A stretch of 64,000 nucleotides of DNA. Source: Bacteroidota bacterium. GTDB taxonomy: Bacteria > Bacteroidota > Bacteroidia > Bacteroidales > Bacteroidaceae. Below the pieces are notes generated by a model. It was not told the DNA's origin. It searched no databases and saw only the letters and a list, made by a program, of their open reading frames with translations. The DNA lies in NCBI GenBank assembly GCA_023458215.1, contig JAEXAJ010000159.1:1-64000 (forward strand), read 5' to 3'. Positions within the stretch are counted from its first letter, which is position 1. Each line of letters begins with the position of its first letter. Positions 26,911 to 36,260 of the stretch are shown here, one piece after another. Made by a program: the position numbers and the translations under genes.

Positions 26911-29448
26911 ATGAATATATGTTTTGTATTGAAGCCAGATGATAAACATCAATGGCTATTAAGGGTATTCTTGGTAATAAGCCTTTTGTGCTTGATGTTT
27001 TTTACCGTAAATGCCCGGAATAAGGGTGATGAACGATTTACCATCTTGCAGAATGGAGTTAATTTTCAGATAGAGCAAGGTAAACTGCGAATCGAATTTA
27101 TAGCATCGGACATTGTACGCGTGCAATACACAAAAGAAAAAGAATTTCTTGGTAATGGCACCATTGTGTGTGTGCCTCGTGCGGTGCAAAAAGTTCGTTT
27201 TCAGGTTAGGCAGGATGGAAATGACTTGTCTCTATTATCAGACAGCTTGATCGTACAGGTTGATTTGCTAAATTATTCTATTAAATATAAAGACGTACTA
27301 AGCAATCGCTTGTTGCTTGCAGAAAAAGAGATTAACCCTCGTGAAGGTGAACGAATATATACGGAAAATGTTATCTATAATGACGATAGTAAGCAAATCG
27401 TAAAAACAGCCGACGGAGAAAAAGAAGTCAAAGAAATACTTCGTCGTGACACTATCGGATATAGTTGGAAATACCGTAATCATTTTCAATGGTCGGAAAA
27501 GGAAGCCATTTATGGGCTAGGTTCACATGTCGAAGATTACTTGAATCTGCGCGGTAAAGAGCTTCATTTGTGTCAACATAACCTGAAAGCTATGGTTCCG
27601 GTTCTAAACTCTACAGCCGGCTATGGCTTGTTGTTTGATGCGGGATGTGGTATGTTGTTTAAAGATAAGAATGCAAGTAGCTTTATAGAATTAGAAGCTG
27701 CCAAGCAGATTGACTATTATTTCATGAAAGGATGTACATTGGATAAAGTAGTAGGGCAATATCGTTTGTTGACAGGCGAATGTCCAATGATGCCCCGCTA
27801 TATCTTCGGATACATTCAGTCGAAAGAACGCTATAAAAGTTCTCAGGAAATCATTGATGTGGTAACTAGATATCGTAAGTGTCAGGTACCGCTAGATGTT
27901 ATTGTGCAAGACTGGAATTATTGGCCTAAAGGATCCTGGGGATATATGAAGATGGATCGTAACTATTATCCCAGTCCGGCAAATCTGGCAGACTCTATCC
28001 ATGCTCTGAACGCTAAGCTGATGGTATCAATTTGGCCTAATCCAACAAATAGTCCGCAGACAAAAGACTTTATGACAAAAGGCTTGATGCTTGAACGTTC
28101 TGTTTATGATGCTTTCAATCCGTTGGCCCGTAATCTTTACTGGGAATATGCTAATAATGAATTTTTTAAAAATGGATTCGACGCATGGTGGTGCGACTGT
28201 TCGGAACCATTAGATGCTGATTGGCAAAATATGCCTCAAGATTATAGTCAGCATAGTCATGAAGAGCGTTGGAAAGGTAATCTGAAATTATTGAGTGACG
28301 TATTGGGGGCTGAACGGAGTAGTCTGTTCTCTCTCTACCATTCCAAAGGTATCTATGAAAAACAACGCGAATCAAGCGATCGGAAACGTGTGGTCAACTT
28401 GACCCGCTCCTCTTACGCAGGACAGCAGCGTTATTCCACAATAACTTGGAATGGTGATACACACGCTTCATGGGCATCGTTTGCTCAACAGATTCCGGCT
28501 GGATTAAACTTTATGGCAACCGGATGTCCCTATTGGACGGTAGATATAGGGGCTTTCTTCACTCAGAAGAAATCACAATGGTTTTGGAACGGAGATTATA
28601 ATCAGGGTGTAGAGGATCTTGGTTACCGTGAATTCTATACCCGAATGTTTCAGTATGGTGCTTTCCTTCCGCTTTTCCGTAGTCATGGTACTGATACTCC
28701 ACGGGAGATATGGAACTTTGGAAAGCCAGGTGAGCCTTTTTATGACAGCCTACTGAAGACAATACATTTGCGCTATCGTTTACTACCTTATATTTATTCA
28801 TTGGCAGGCGAAGTTAGTCAGAACAATTATACTATCAGCCGTCTACTGGCATTTGACTTTGCTGATGATTCGAAAGTATGGAACATTAAAGACCAGTTTA
28901 TGTTTGGTCCTGCTTTTTTGGTATGCCCGGTGGTTACTCCAATGTATTATGATAATGGGGTTGCTATTTCTGATGAAAAAGATAAAAAGCGAAACGTATA
29001 TTTGCCGGAAAAAACAACATGGTATGATTTCTACACTGGTAAGGCTTATGAGGGTGGGCAAGTAATTAAAGCCGATGCACCTATAGACCGGATACCTTTA
29101 TTTGTGCGCCAAGGTTCCATTATTCCTATGGGACCTGTGATACAACACACTGGGGAATTGCCGGGAAAAGAACTTGAAATAATTGTTTATCCGGGTAAGG
29201 ATGCCGATTTTACTTTATATGAGGATGAAGGAGACAATTACAATTATGAGCAAGGAGCCTTTACAACGATTAAGCTAACATGGAATGATAAAAAGAAAGT
29301 TCTAACGCTTGGAGAAAGAAAGGGAAAGTTCGATACAATGGAAACAATGCGTTCAATGCGAATTGTCTTGCATGATGCTAAAGAACTGAAATCAAGTAAA
29401 AGTAAAACAATTCGCTACTCGGGCGAAGAAATTAATTGCAAATTTTAA
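26911..29448 (+). CDS. GH31 alpha-glycosidase (alpha-xylosidase/alpha-glucosidase type)
   Basis: 845 residues with a hydrophobic N-terminal segment (about 17-37) that is a signal peptide or anchor. GH31 retaining enzymes remove alpha-linked glucose, xylose or galactose. The nucleophile Asp429 lies in FDAWWCDCSEP, and the acid/base Asp516 in TWNGDTHASW. An N-terminal galactose-mutarotase-like sandwich, the (beta/alpha)8 barrel with FGYIQSKERY and DVIVQDWNYW, and C-terminal sandwiches are all recognisable. FGYIQSKERYKSSQEI and DWNYWPKGSWG resemble alpha-xylosidase-like members, but this does not fix specificity. A strong terminator follows, so it ends a transcript beginning at the lyase or regulator gene. 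Confidence 0.93.
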   Translation: MNICFVLKPDDKHQWLLRVFLVISLLCLMFFTVNARNKGDERFTILQNGVNFQIEQGKLRIEFIASDIVRVQYTKEKEFLGNGTIVCVPRAVQKVRFQVRQDGNDLSLLSDSLIVQVDLLNYSIKYKDVLSNRLLLAEKEINPREGERIYTENVIYNDDSKQIVKTADGEKEVKEILRRDTIGYSWKYRNHFQWSEKEAIYGLGSHVEDYLNLRGKELHLCQHNLKAMVPVLNSTAGYGLLFDAGCGMLFKDKNASSFIELEAAKQIDYYFMKGCTLDKVVGQYRLLTGECPMMPRYIFGYIQSKERYKSSQEIIDVVTRYRKCQVPLDVIVQDWNYWPKGSWGYMKMDRNYYPSPANLADSIHALNAKLMVSIWPNPTNSPQTKDFMTKGLMLERSVYDAFNPLARNLYWEYANNEFFKNGFDAWWCDCSEPLDADWQNMPQDYSQHSHEERWKGNLKLLSDVLGAERSSLFSLYHSKGIYEKQRESSDRKRVVNLTRSSYAGQQRYSTITWNGDTHASWASFAQQIPAGLNFMATGCPYWTVDIGAFFTQKKSQWFWNGDYNQGVEDLGYREFYTRMFQYGAFLPLFRSHGTDTPREIWNFGKPGEPFYDSLLKTIHLRYRLLPYIYSLAGEVSQNNYTISRLLAFDFADDSKVWNIKDQFMFGPAFLVCPVVTPMYYDNGVAISDEKDKKRNVYLPEKTTWYDFYTGKAYEGGQVIKADAPIDRIPLFVRQGSIIPMGPVIQHTGELPGKELEIIVYPGKDADFTLYEDEGDNYNYEQGAFTTIKLTWNDKKKVLTLGERKGKFDTMETMRSMRIVLHDAKELKSSKSKTIRYSGEEINCKF

Positions 29449-29456
29449 AGATGGAG

Positions 29457-29499
29457 AATGTGTCAGATATCGGCTTGATTCTGGCACATTTATTTTTTT
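29457..29499 (+). terminator. Intrinsic terminator after GH31
   Basis: AATGTGTCAGA (29457-29467) pairs imperfectly with TCTGGCACATT (29480-29490) and is followed by TATTTTTTT. It starts nine bases after the GH31 stop. Confidence 0.75.
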
Positions 29500-29607
29500 A
29501 GTACCATTAAAATAGAATGATGTAAAATACTAACTTTCATCTACTTCCTTTCCATTTCTTATTTAGAATGACTACATTTACAATATCCTTATTAAAAGAA
29601 GTGTAGT

Positions 29608-30033
29608 ATGAGTCCGATAGAAAGAATGAAACTGATCCCTTATGGTGTGACCGATTTTGCTCGTATCATCCGTGAGTTTATGGAAGGTGAGGCTCACGTA
29701 AAAGGATTTCTGTTGAGCTACATGGGCATGAACAGTTACTACATGACTTTCCCCGAATATGAAATGAACAAAGGCTTCAGCGATTTCTTCATGCAGCCTA
29801 ATTTGTATCAGTTGCCCGATATGCCTTATAGCTATGTCATCGAAGTGAAGTATTGTCCTCGGGATGCTGATGATGCCGAAATAGAGAAACTTTTGGAAGA
29901 TGCCAAAGTGCAATTGAACCGTTATGTGGAATGTCCGAAGGTGCAGGAAGGAAAAGGCACTACCGAAGTTATCAAGATTGCGCTGGTATTCCGTGGTTGG
30001 GACTTGGAAAAATTTGTCAGAGTTACAGCATAA
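29608..30033 (+). pseudogene. C-terminal fragment of an AAA-ATPase/PD-(D/E)XK nuclease-type protein
   Basis: 141 residues. The sequence matches the C-terminal third of a large Bacteroides family (AAA-ATPase-like domain followed by a PDDEXK_9/DUF1703 nuclease-like domain, normally about 520 residues). The segment HVKGFLLSYMGMNSYYMTFPEYEMNKGFSDFF carries the Asp. YSYVIEVKYC is the E-x-K half, and FRGWDLEKFVRV closes the domain. The ATPase part is missing and an in-frame stop lies 14 bases before the ATG, so this is a decayed remnant or a free-standing nuclease domain. It interrupts the polysaccharide locus between GH31 and the sigma factor. A long palindrome follows it. Confidence 0.65.
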
Positions 30034-30058
30034 TATACATTTTACACTAAGAAGCTGT

Positions 30059-30117
30059 AAGAGCTTAACAAATTAGAGCCGATAGAGATACTATCGGCTC
30101 TAATTTGTTAAGCTCTT
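30059..30117. repeat. Perfect 27-bp inverted repeat
   Basis: A 27-base arm (30059-30085) is perfectly complementary to 30091-30117 around a five-base loop AGATA. No T-run follows on either strand. The length and perfection exceed normal terminators here. It could be a bidirectional terminator, a small palindromic repeat element, or a remnant of the event that truncated the nuclease gene. Confidence 0.8.
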
Positions 30118-30278
30118 GCTATGAATAATACGGGATAGAGTCTCAAATTATTATTTGATACTTAAGGTGTTTTGTTGCTAAGTTGTTTATAATGAATGGA
30201 TTATTTGTTTTGTGGTCTAAAAGGATTAGTTGAGATTTGTTAGGCGCAATAAAAAGATACTTTTTGAATTTTACCTTC

Positions 30279-30286
30279 TATATTTG
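30279..30286 (+). promoter_or_regulatory. -7 element before the sigma factor
   Basis: TATATTTG matches TAnnTTTG. The nearest upstream TTTG (30263-30266) is only 12 bp away, so the upstream box is poor. It would start the sigma factor-SusC-SusD transcript about 37 nt before the ATG. Confidence 0.4.
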
Positions 30287-30329
30287 TCATCGTTAAGCAA
30301 ACGTAAAACCATTAACCAAGGTACGAAAC

Positions 30330-30845
30330 ATGAAAGACACTCCGATGACATCCACTCAACTGATAACTGATGCATATACCGATTATCATCGTTCGGTTTA
30401 TTTGTATATCTATTATAAGATAAATAGTAAAGAAGAATCCGAAGACTTATCCCAAGATGTATTCCTTCGCCTGCTGGACTATAATCAGATGTTACGTCCT
30501 GAAACAGTGAAGTTTTTTATCTATACGATAGCTCGTAATCTGGTGACAGATTATCTACGTCGTCATTATAAGAGGCAGGAAATGACTTCATATATCTATG
30601 ATGTAGTAGAATATAGTAGTAACGAAACAGAAAGTGGAATCATAGCACACGATTTGTTAGTACACGAAAAAATGAAGTTGGGTATGCTTCCGCAGCAACG
30701 TCGGAAGATTTACGTGATGCATCGCTTTGAAGAGCAATCAATACCGGATATAGCTATAAAACTTAATCTTTCCCGGCGTACAGTTGAGAACCATTTATTT
30801 ATAAGCCGTAAAGAGATCCGTGAGTATATGCAACAGTGTATCTGA
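30330..30845 (+). CDS. ECF-type RNA polymerase sigma factor
   Basis: 171 residues. Region 2 spans about 15-80 (SEDLSQDVFLRLLDY, KFFIYTIARNLVTDYLRRHYKR) and region 4 about 115-170 (LPQQRRKIYVMHRFEEQSIPDIAIKLNLSRRTVENHLFISRKEIREY). Together they identify a Bacteroidetes ECF sigma factor. Such proteins usually come with a FecR-type anti-sigma gene and a SusC with an N-terminal STN domain. Here neither is found: susC follows after 51 bp and lacks the STN domain. It is therefore either controlled by a distant partner or acts without one. It probably directs the susC operon (inference from position). Confidence 0.93.
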   Translation: MKDTPMTSTQLITDAYTDYHRSVYLYIYYKINSKEESEDLSQDVFLRLLDYNQMLRPETVKFFIYTIARNLVTDYLRRHYKRQEMTSYIYDVVEYSSNETESGIIAHDLLVHEKMKLGMLPQQRRKIYVMHRFEEQSIPDIAIKLNLSRRTVENHLFISRKEIREYMQQCI

Positions 30846-30896
30846 GTATAAAATGATTTGAATATAATAATAGTGTTAATTTTAAATTTATATGTT

Positions 30897-33800
30897 ATGA
30901 AGAATGAATTTCTAAAATTCTCATCGAAAGGGATTTTGTTCTCAGCAGTAATGGCTTCTGCATTGCTGGCAGGTAGCCCACAGATTGTGTTTGCTGATAC
31001 CAGTGGAGTGCATACTGTGATGCAGTCGGGGACAGTAAAAGGGCAAATCGTTGATGCTAATGGAGAACCTGTGATTGGTGCCAGTATTCAAGTGAAGGGG
31101 ACCGGCACGGGAGTTATTTCTGATATCAATGGAAACTTCGCAGTAAATGCGGCTTCTAATGCTACATTGGTGGTTTCGTTTATTGGTTACAAAACGCAGG
31201 AAATTGCTTTAAAAGGAAAGACCAATGTGAGTATTACTTTGCAAGAAGATGCCGAGTTGCTGGATGAAGTTGTAGTAGTAGGTTATGGTGTACAGAAAAA
31301 GCAGACCTTATCGGGCTCTGTAACTCAAGTCAAAGGTGACGAGGTATTAAAAGGTAAAGCTACACAAAATGTCGCTTCGGCCTTGCAGGGTACCATCCCC
31401 GGCCTGACTATTACACGTAATTCTTCTCGTCCGGGTAATGAAGGTACGGCTATTACTCTACGTGGTGGAATATCTGTGAATGAAACGTCTCCGATGATTG
31501 TCATTGACGGTATAGAAGCATATTCTTGGGAATTATCACAGATAAATCCTAGTGATATTGAGAGTATTTCTGTATTGAAAGATGCTGCTGCTGCAATTTA
31601 TGGTACTAAAGCAGGTGCAGGTGTTATTCTGGTTACAACCAAACGAGGCAAAGAAGGTAAAACAAAAGTTACCTATTCAGGTAGTGTACATGCTAACTTT
31701 GTAGGAAAACGTTTCCCCGTTGCTTCCGGTCAAGAATGGGCGGAAATGCTTGTTGATGCTACGACGAATGATGCATACGCTTATTTGAAAGATGGTGAAC
31801 CTCAATGGAATTGGTGGATGTGGCCTGAGGAAACTTGGAAAACAATGGCAGCCGGTGAAAGATATGAAGGAGTCGTTGGTGGGTTATGGCGCGTTCTTGA
31901 TCCGACAAGTGATCAGTTTGATGCTGTATATGGTACTACATGGGGACAGTCGCATACTGTTACCATTAGCGGAGGTAGCGAAAAAGCAAAGGTAATGACT
32001 TCTTTGGGCTATGCCAATGACCGTTCATTGATTGATTTAGTTTATGATGGACAGAAGAAGTATAACTTCCGTACAAATGTTGATTATAAAGTAAATGACT
32101 GGATTAAAACTGAATTCAATATGTCTTATGACAAGCGTCATACAAGTTCACCACAACAAGGTGTTGGACATGGTATTCAGGACTTCTATATATTCCCGTT
32201 ATATAATGAATACGGACAATACTATGATACATTCGGCGGTAATAATTTGTTGGCTAAGTTAGATGAAGGAGGTCGGAATGATAATACGGAAGAAATTCTC
32301 CGACTCGGTGGAAAACTAACCTTGGATTTGAATAAATTAGTGAAAGGATTAAGCTTTTCAGGTAGCGGAAACATTCGTATGCGTCATCATAAAAAGATAG
32401 AACGTCAAACTCATGTTACAATGTACGACTGGTCAGGAGAAACAAAAACACCTGATGGTAATCCGGATTATTCTTTAGGTACAGGAGCTATAAAAACTCA
32501 GAGTAAGGATGCTGATTGTTGGGTTAAAAATACTCGTGAAGAGGTACTTTTTCAGACTTATAGTGCCTTTGCCAATTATAATAATTCGTTTTTTGACCAT
32601 AATATTGGTTTGATGTTGGGTATGACAGGCGAAAAGTCGCACTTTGAAAAGAACTATGGTTATCGTAAAAATATGACTGTTGATGATTTGGATGATATCA
32701 ACTTAGGTGATGCAACAACAGCAGAAGCAACCGGTGGAAGTAATGAAGTCGGTATGATTTCCTATTTGGGTCGTCTTAATTATGACTATAAAGGTATTTA
32801 TCTGTTAGAAGGTTTGTTCCGTCGGGATGGCTCTTCCAGATTTGCCAAAGAAAACCGTTGGGCTAATTTTGCGGGAGTTTCAGGTGGTGTCCGTCTTTCT
32901 GAATTAGCTTGGGTCAAAGACTGGAATATCTTCGATAACTTGAAAATTCGCGCATCTTATGGAGAAACAGGTTCTCAAACAGGTATTGGCGAATACGATT
33001 ATATTTCTTCTATTGAAACCGGTACTACAATCTTTGGTTTTAACGGAGCAAAATTCCCTACTGCACGTGTAAAAGGAATGACTTCTTCGGATCGTACTTG
33101 GGAACGCGTTGCCACAACTAACTTTGGTCTTGACTTTGGTTTTTTGAATAATCGCCTGACCGGATCTTTTGAATATTATATTCGTGAAAATAAGGGAATG
33201 CTGATTTCAATGACATATCCCTCAACAATCGGTACCGCTGCCCCAAAATCCAACAACGGTAACTTTAAGGCTAAAGGCTGGGAATTACTGATCAATTGGA
33301 ATGATAGAATAGGAAAAGATTTCACTTATAATGTGGGTCTTTCTTTATCAGATGCAAAAACTGAAATAACTAAATACGATGGAGCAGTTGCTATAAGCAA
33401 CGGAGTAAATAATAAGGTCTTAGGCGCAGGTAAAACCGGTGCTTTCATTGAAGGCAAACCCTTAAATGCCATTTATGTATATAAAACTAATGGTTATTTG
33501 CAAAATGAAGCAGAAGTAGATGCGTACTATAAGGAAATTACGAAAAAGGCTGGTGGAAATCATCCGACACAAGGAACAAGTGATCAGCTATGCCCGGGTT
33601 CTGTAAGAAAAGTAGATATTAATGAAGACGGAAGAATAACAACTGATGACCTTTATTACTTTGGTGATGCCAATCCTCATTATCAGTTTGGTATCAATTT
33701 AGGGGCTTCTTATAAAAACTTTGATTTCTCTATGTTTATTCAAGGTGTTGGCAAGCAAAATGTAGTTCGCGAGGGACAGATGTCGTCACCATGGTTTAGT

Positions 33801-34169
33801 GGGTGGACTAATCAGAATAGAACATTTATGGGCAATACATGGACTCAAGATAATACAGATGCACGATACCCTATTATGTCACGTAATGGTGCCCGTAATA
33901 ATTGGAATTATAAATGGTATAATGATATCAATATAAATAATTGTTGGTATGCTAGAGCTAAAAATATTGTATTGGGGTATACTTTATCCAAATCATGGCT
34001 GAAAAAAGTGTCTGTTGATAACCTTCGTTTATATGTTGCGGCAGATAACTTATTTGAAATATCTAACGTAAAAGATGGCTTTGACCCGGAAAGTAAAGTT
34101 GAGACAGGACAAGGTAATGTGGATGTATACGCCCGTACTGTTTCATTTGGTATTGATTTAACTTTCTAG
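30897..34169 (+). CDS. SusC-like TonB-dependent outer-membrane transporter
   Basis: 1090 residues from the start at 30897 (MKNEFLKFSSKG). An upstream in-frame Met gives a worse signal peptide. Signal peptide to about residue 35. A carboxypeptidase-regulatory-like domain (about 45-125, GTVKGQIVDANGEPVIGASI) and the TonB-box-like DEVVVVGYGVQKKQTLSGSV follow. Then come the plug (about 140-250, ALQGTIPGLTI, LRGGISV, SIEVLKDAAAAIYG-like) and a large beta-barrel ending in an aromatic residue (DLTF). It imports oligosaccharides with SusD. There is no STN signalling domain. It probably shares a transcript with the sigma factor, since only 51 bp separate them. Confidence 0.97.
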   Translation: MKNEFLKFSSKGILFSAVMASALLAGSPQIVFADTSGVHTVMQSGTVKGQIVDANGEPVIGASIQVKGTGTGVISDINGNFAVNAASNATLVVSFIGYKTQEIALKGKTNVSITLQEDAELLDEVVVVGYGVQKKQTLSGSVTQVKGDEVLKGKATQNVASALQGTIPGLTITRNSSRPGNEGTAITLRGGISVNETSPMIVIDGIEAYSWELSQINPSDIESISVLKDAAAAIYGTKAGAGVILVTTKRGKEGKTKVTYSGSVHANFVGKRFPVASGQEWAEMLVDATTNDAYAYLKDGEPQWNWWMWPEETWKTMAAGERYEGVVGGLWRVLDPTSDQFDAVYGTTWGQSHTVTISGGSEKAKVMTSLGYANDRSLIDLVYDGQKKYNFRTNVDYKVNDWIKTEFNMSYDKRHTSSPQQGVGHGIQDFYIFPLYNEYGQYYDTFGGNNLLAKLDEGGRNDNTEEILRLGGKLTLDLNKLVKGLSFSGSGNIRMRHHKKIERQTHVTMYDWSGETKTPDGNPDYSLGTGAIKTQSKDADCWVKNTREEVLFQTYSAFANYNNSFFDHNIGLMLGMTGEKSHFEKNYGYRKNMTVDDLDDINLGDATTAEATGGSNEVGMISYLGRLNYDYKGIYLLEGLFRRDGSSRFAKENRWANFAGVSGGVRLSELAWVKDWNIFDNLKIRASYGETGSQTGIGEYDYISSIETGTTIFGFNGAKFPTARVKGMTSSDRTWERVATTNFGLDFGFLNNRLTGSFEYYIRENKGMLISMTYPSTIGTAAPKSNNGNFKAKGWELLINWNDRIGKDFTYNVGLSLSDAKTEITKYDGAVAISNGVNNKVLGAGKTGAFIEGKPLNAIYVYKTNGYLQNEAEVDAYYKEITKKAGGNHPTQGTSDQLCPGSVRKVDINEDGRITTDDLYYFGDANPHYQFGINLGASYKNFDFSMFIQGVGKQNVVREGQMSSPWFSGWTNQNRTFMGNTWTQDNTDARYPIMSRNGARNNWNYKWYNDININNCWYARAKNIVLGYTLSKSWLKKVSVDNLRLYVAADNLFEISNVKDGFDPESKVETGQGNVDVYARTVSFGIDLTF

Positions 34170-34192
34170 TCTGTATTAATATTAAAAAGAAA

Positions 34193-36133
34193 ATGAATAT
34201 GAAAACGAATAAAATACTGTTATCCCTGATAATGGGGGGAATGTTAACTACAAGTTGCGTGAGTGACTTTTTGAACTTAGATCCTCTGGATTCTCAAACA
34301 GAAGTCATTTATTTCAAATCTTTAGCCGATTTTCAGTATGCAGCTAATGATTTACATGTCGATGTGTGGGCATGGAATGGCAATGATACGTATAATATTA
34401 ATTTCGATTATGGTACCGATTTAGTCTTGAATGGAGTTGATTATATCAGTGGTACTAATTCGGCACCGACGAGTGATAAGTATTGGGACAAGGCATACGA
34501 ATGGCTACGTAAAGTAAATGTTTTAATATCAAAGGGAGAAGGTTATTCAAATCAAGAAGAAATTGCAGGTCCCGTTGGTCAAGCTTATTTTTTCCGTGCA
34601 TGGCATCACTTCTTCTTATTAAAGCGCTATGGTGGTGTACCCATTGCAAATCAAGTTACCACGATCTCCAACAAGGATGTTGTTGTTTGGGGACCTAGGG
34701 CATCACGTTATGAAGTCGTTAAACAAATATTAGACGATTTGGATATTGCAATTGCCAAATTGGCAAAAACGACTGTAACTACCACGAATAACGATGGGCA
34801 TGTAACATTAGAAGCAGCAAAGGCATTTAAAGCTCGTGTTTGCTTGTTTGAAGGTACTTGGGATAAATATGTTGGAAATAAGACGGACGGAGATGGTAGT
34901 AAAGATGGAGCTGGTAGCAATAAACCAGTCGATTATCCATCACCCGATGAACTGCTGGCAATGGCAAAGAATTTGTCAAAATATCTGATCGAGAGTAATA
35001 ATTTTGAATTATGGAAAGGCGTAGAAGATGTCAGTGCTATCTCCTCAGTCAAAAATCCGGAAATGTATGCACATTGTAGCTATTACTACCTGTTCAACTT
35101 GGAAGGTACAGATTCTAATCCTGCCGGTTTGGATAAATCATCAAATAAAGAAAGTATTTATCGTAGTGTTTATGACAAGGTCAATCGTAGAAGTAATACT
35201 AACCTGACTCATACAGCTCCTGCCGGAATGACTCGCAAATTGATGGATATGTATCTTTGTAAAGATGGTTTGCCAGTTCATTTATCTCCTGAATTTAAGG
35301 GGTATACAGATATGAATGCAGAGCTTGAAAATAGAGATTATAGATTGACTGCTTGTAGCCGTCCTGCAATGAGTTATAATTGGGGATGGGGAAAATATAA
35401 TACTGGTGCTCGTTATGATGTGGATATTTACACATTGGCTGCTGCCCAATACCAAAGTGTCCCCAATTTGCGTAATGCTGGTTCAGGAACAGGCGGACGT
35501 AAATTCTGCAGTGAATTGAATTCATTGGGTGATGCAGGCCATGAAGCTATGGATTATATGCATATTCGTTATGCCGAAATCTTGCTAATTTATGCAGAAG
35601 CCACTTGTGAATTAGGCGGAGGAAGTATTTCTGATGCAGATCTGGATTTTTCAATAAATAAAGTGCGTGAACGTGCCGGTGTTGCACCATTAAATGCGGC
35701 TTTGATTGCGAAAGCTAATTCATTGGGTGGAGAATTAACACTCCTTGGAGAAATTCGTAGGGAACGTGCTTTAGAATTGTATGGTGAAGGTCATCGCCTA
35801 AATGACCTCTGCCGTTGGGGAATTGCTGAAGTTGAACTAGCTGGTGAGAATCGTTGTGGTGCTTATTTAAATTATGAAGGTAAAGAATCTTATCTGAAAA
35901 CATTGATTAATCCTATTGATAATGAGCCTGTGTATGAACCAAGTGGATATGTAGGAAAGATTAATGACAAGGAAATCAAATTCTCTTATGCAGGTTTGAC
36001 GCCGACCCAGCCAGGAGCAATTATAGTAGAGCAAGCCGCTAACCGTAAATTTGCTCTGAAGAATTATTTATTGCCTATTCCAACGGATCAGATAAAATTA
36101 AATCCGAATCTGAAACAGAATCCAAGTTGGTAG
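34193..36133 (+). CDS. SusD-like glycan-binding lipoprotein
   Basis: 646 residues, longer than typical SusD (about 550). The lipobox has Cys22 (LTTSCVSDF) followed by LNLDPLDSQTE, a common start for SusD mature proteins. TPR-like helices follow, with AYFFRAWHHFFLLKRYGGVPIA (the SusD signature with R-x-x-x-Y) and, near the end, IRRERALELYGEGHRLNDLCRWG. It sits on the cell surface over the SusC channel and binds the target glycan. It starts 23 bp after the SusC gene. An internal hairpin follows its stop. Confidence 0.97.
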   Translation: MNMKTNKILLSLIMGGMLTTSCVSDFLNLDPLDSQTEVIYFKSLADFQYAANDLHVDVWAWNGNDTYNINFDYGTDLVLNGVDYISGTNSAPTSDKYWDKAYEWLRKVNVLISKGEGYSNQEEIAGPVGQAYFFRAWHHFFLLKRYGGVPIANQVTTISNKDVVVWGPRASRYEVVKQILDDLDIAIAKLAKTTVTTTNNDGHVTLEAAKAFKARVCLFEGTWDKYVGNKTDGDGSKDGAGSNKPVDYPSPDELLAMAKNLSKYLIESNNFELWKGVEDVSAISSVKNPEMYAHCSYYYLFNLEGTDSNPAGLDKSSNKESIYRSVYDKVNRRSNTNLTHTAPAGMTRKLMDMYLCKDGLPVHLSPEFKGYTDMNAELENRDYRLTACSRPAMSYNWGWGKYNTGARYDVDIYTLAAAQYQSVPNLRNAGSGTGGRKFCSELNSLGDAGHEAMDYMHIRYAEILLIYAEATCELGGGSISDADLDFSINKVRERAGVAPLNAALIAKANSLGGELTLLGEIRRERALELYGEGHRLNDLCRWGIAEVELAGENRCGAYLNYEGKESYLKTLINPIDNEPVYEPSGYVGKINDKEIKFSYAGLTPTQPGAIIVEQAANRKFALKNYLLPIPTDQIKLNPNLKQNPSW

Positions 36134-36160
36134 GATAATATCTACAAAAAGTAATATAGG

Positions 36161-36199
36161 AATGAGCTGTATGAAAAGAACTTTTACTACAGCTCATTT
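36161..36199 (+). terminator. Intercistronic hairpin after SusD
   Basis: AATGAGCTGTA (36161-36171) pairs with TACAGCTCATT (36188-36198), and GAAAAG pairs with CTTTT inside. No long T-run follows. It probably reduces read-through or stabilises the susCD mRNA, as is usual between SusD and downstream enzyme genes. Confidence 0.55.
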
Positions 36200-36260
36200 C
36201 TGATTTGTCACACAGAACTTTAAAAAGAAAGATAAGATAGTCGTAGTATCAATAGCATAA

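Noticed and set aside
30858..30896. Upstream in-frame Met extending SusC by 13 residues
   Set aside because: The extension breaks the signal peptide pattern. The Met at 30897 starts a typical SusC signal.
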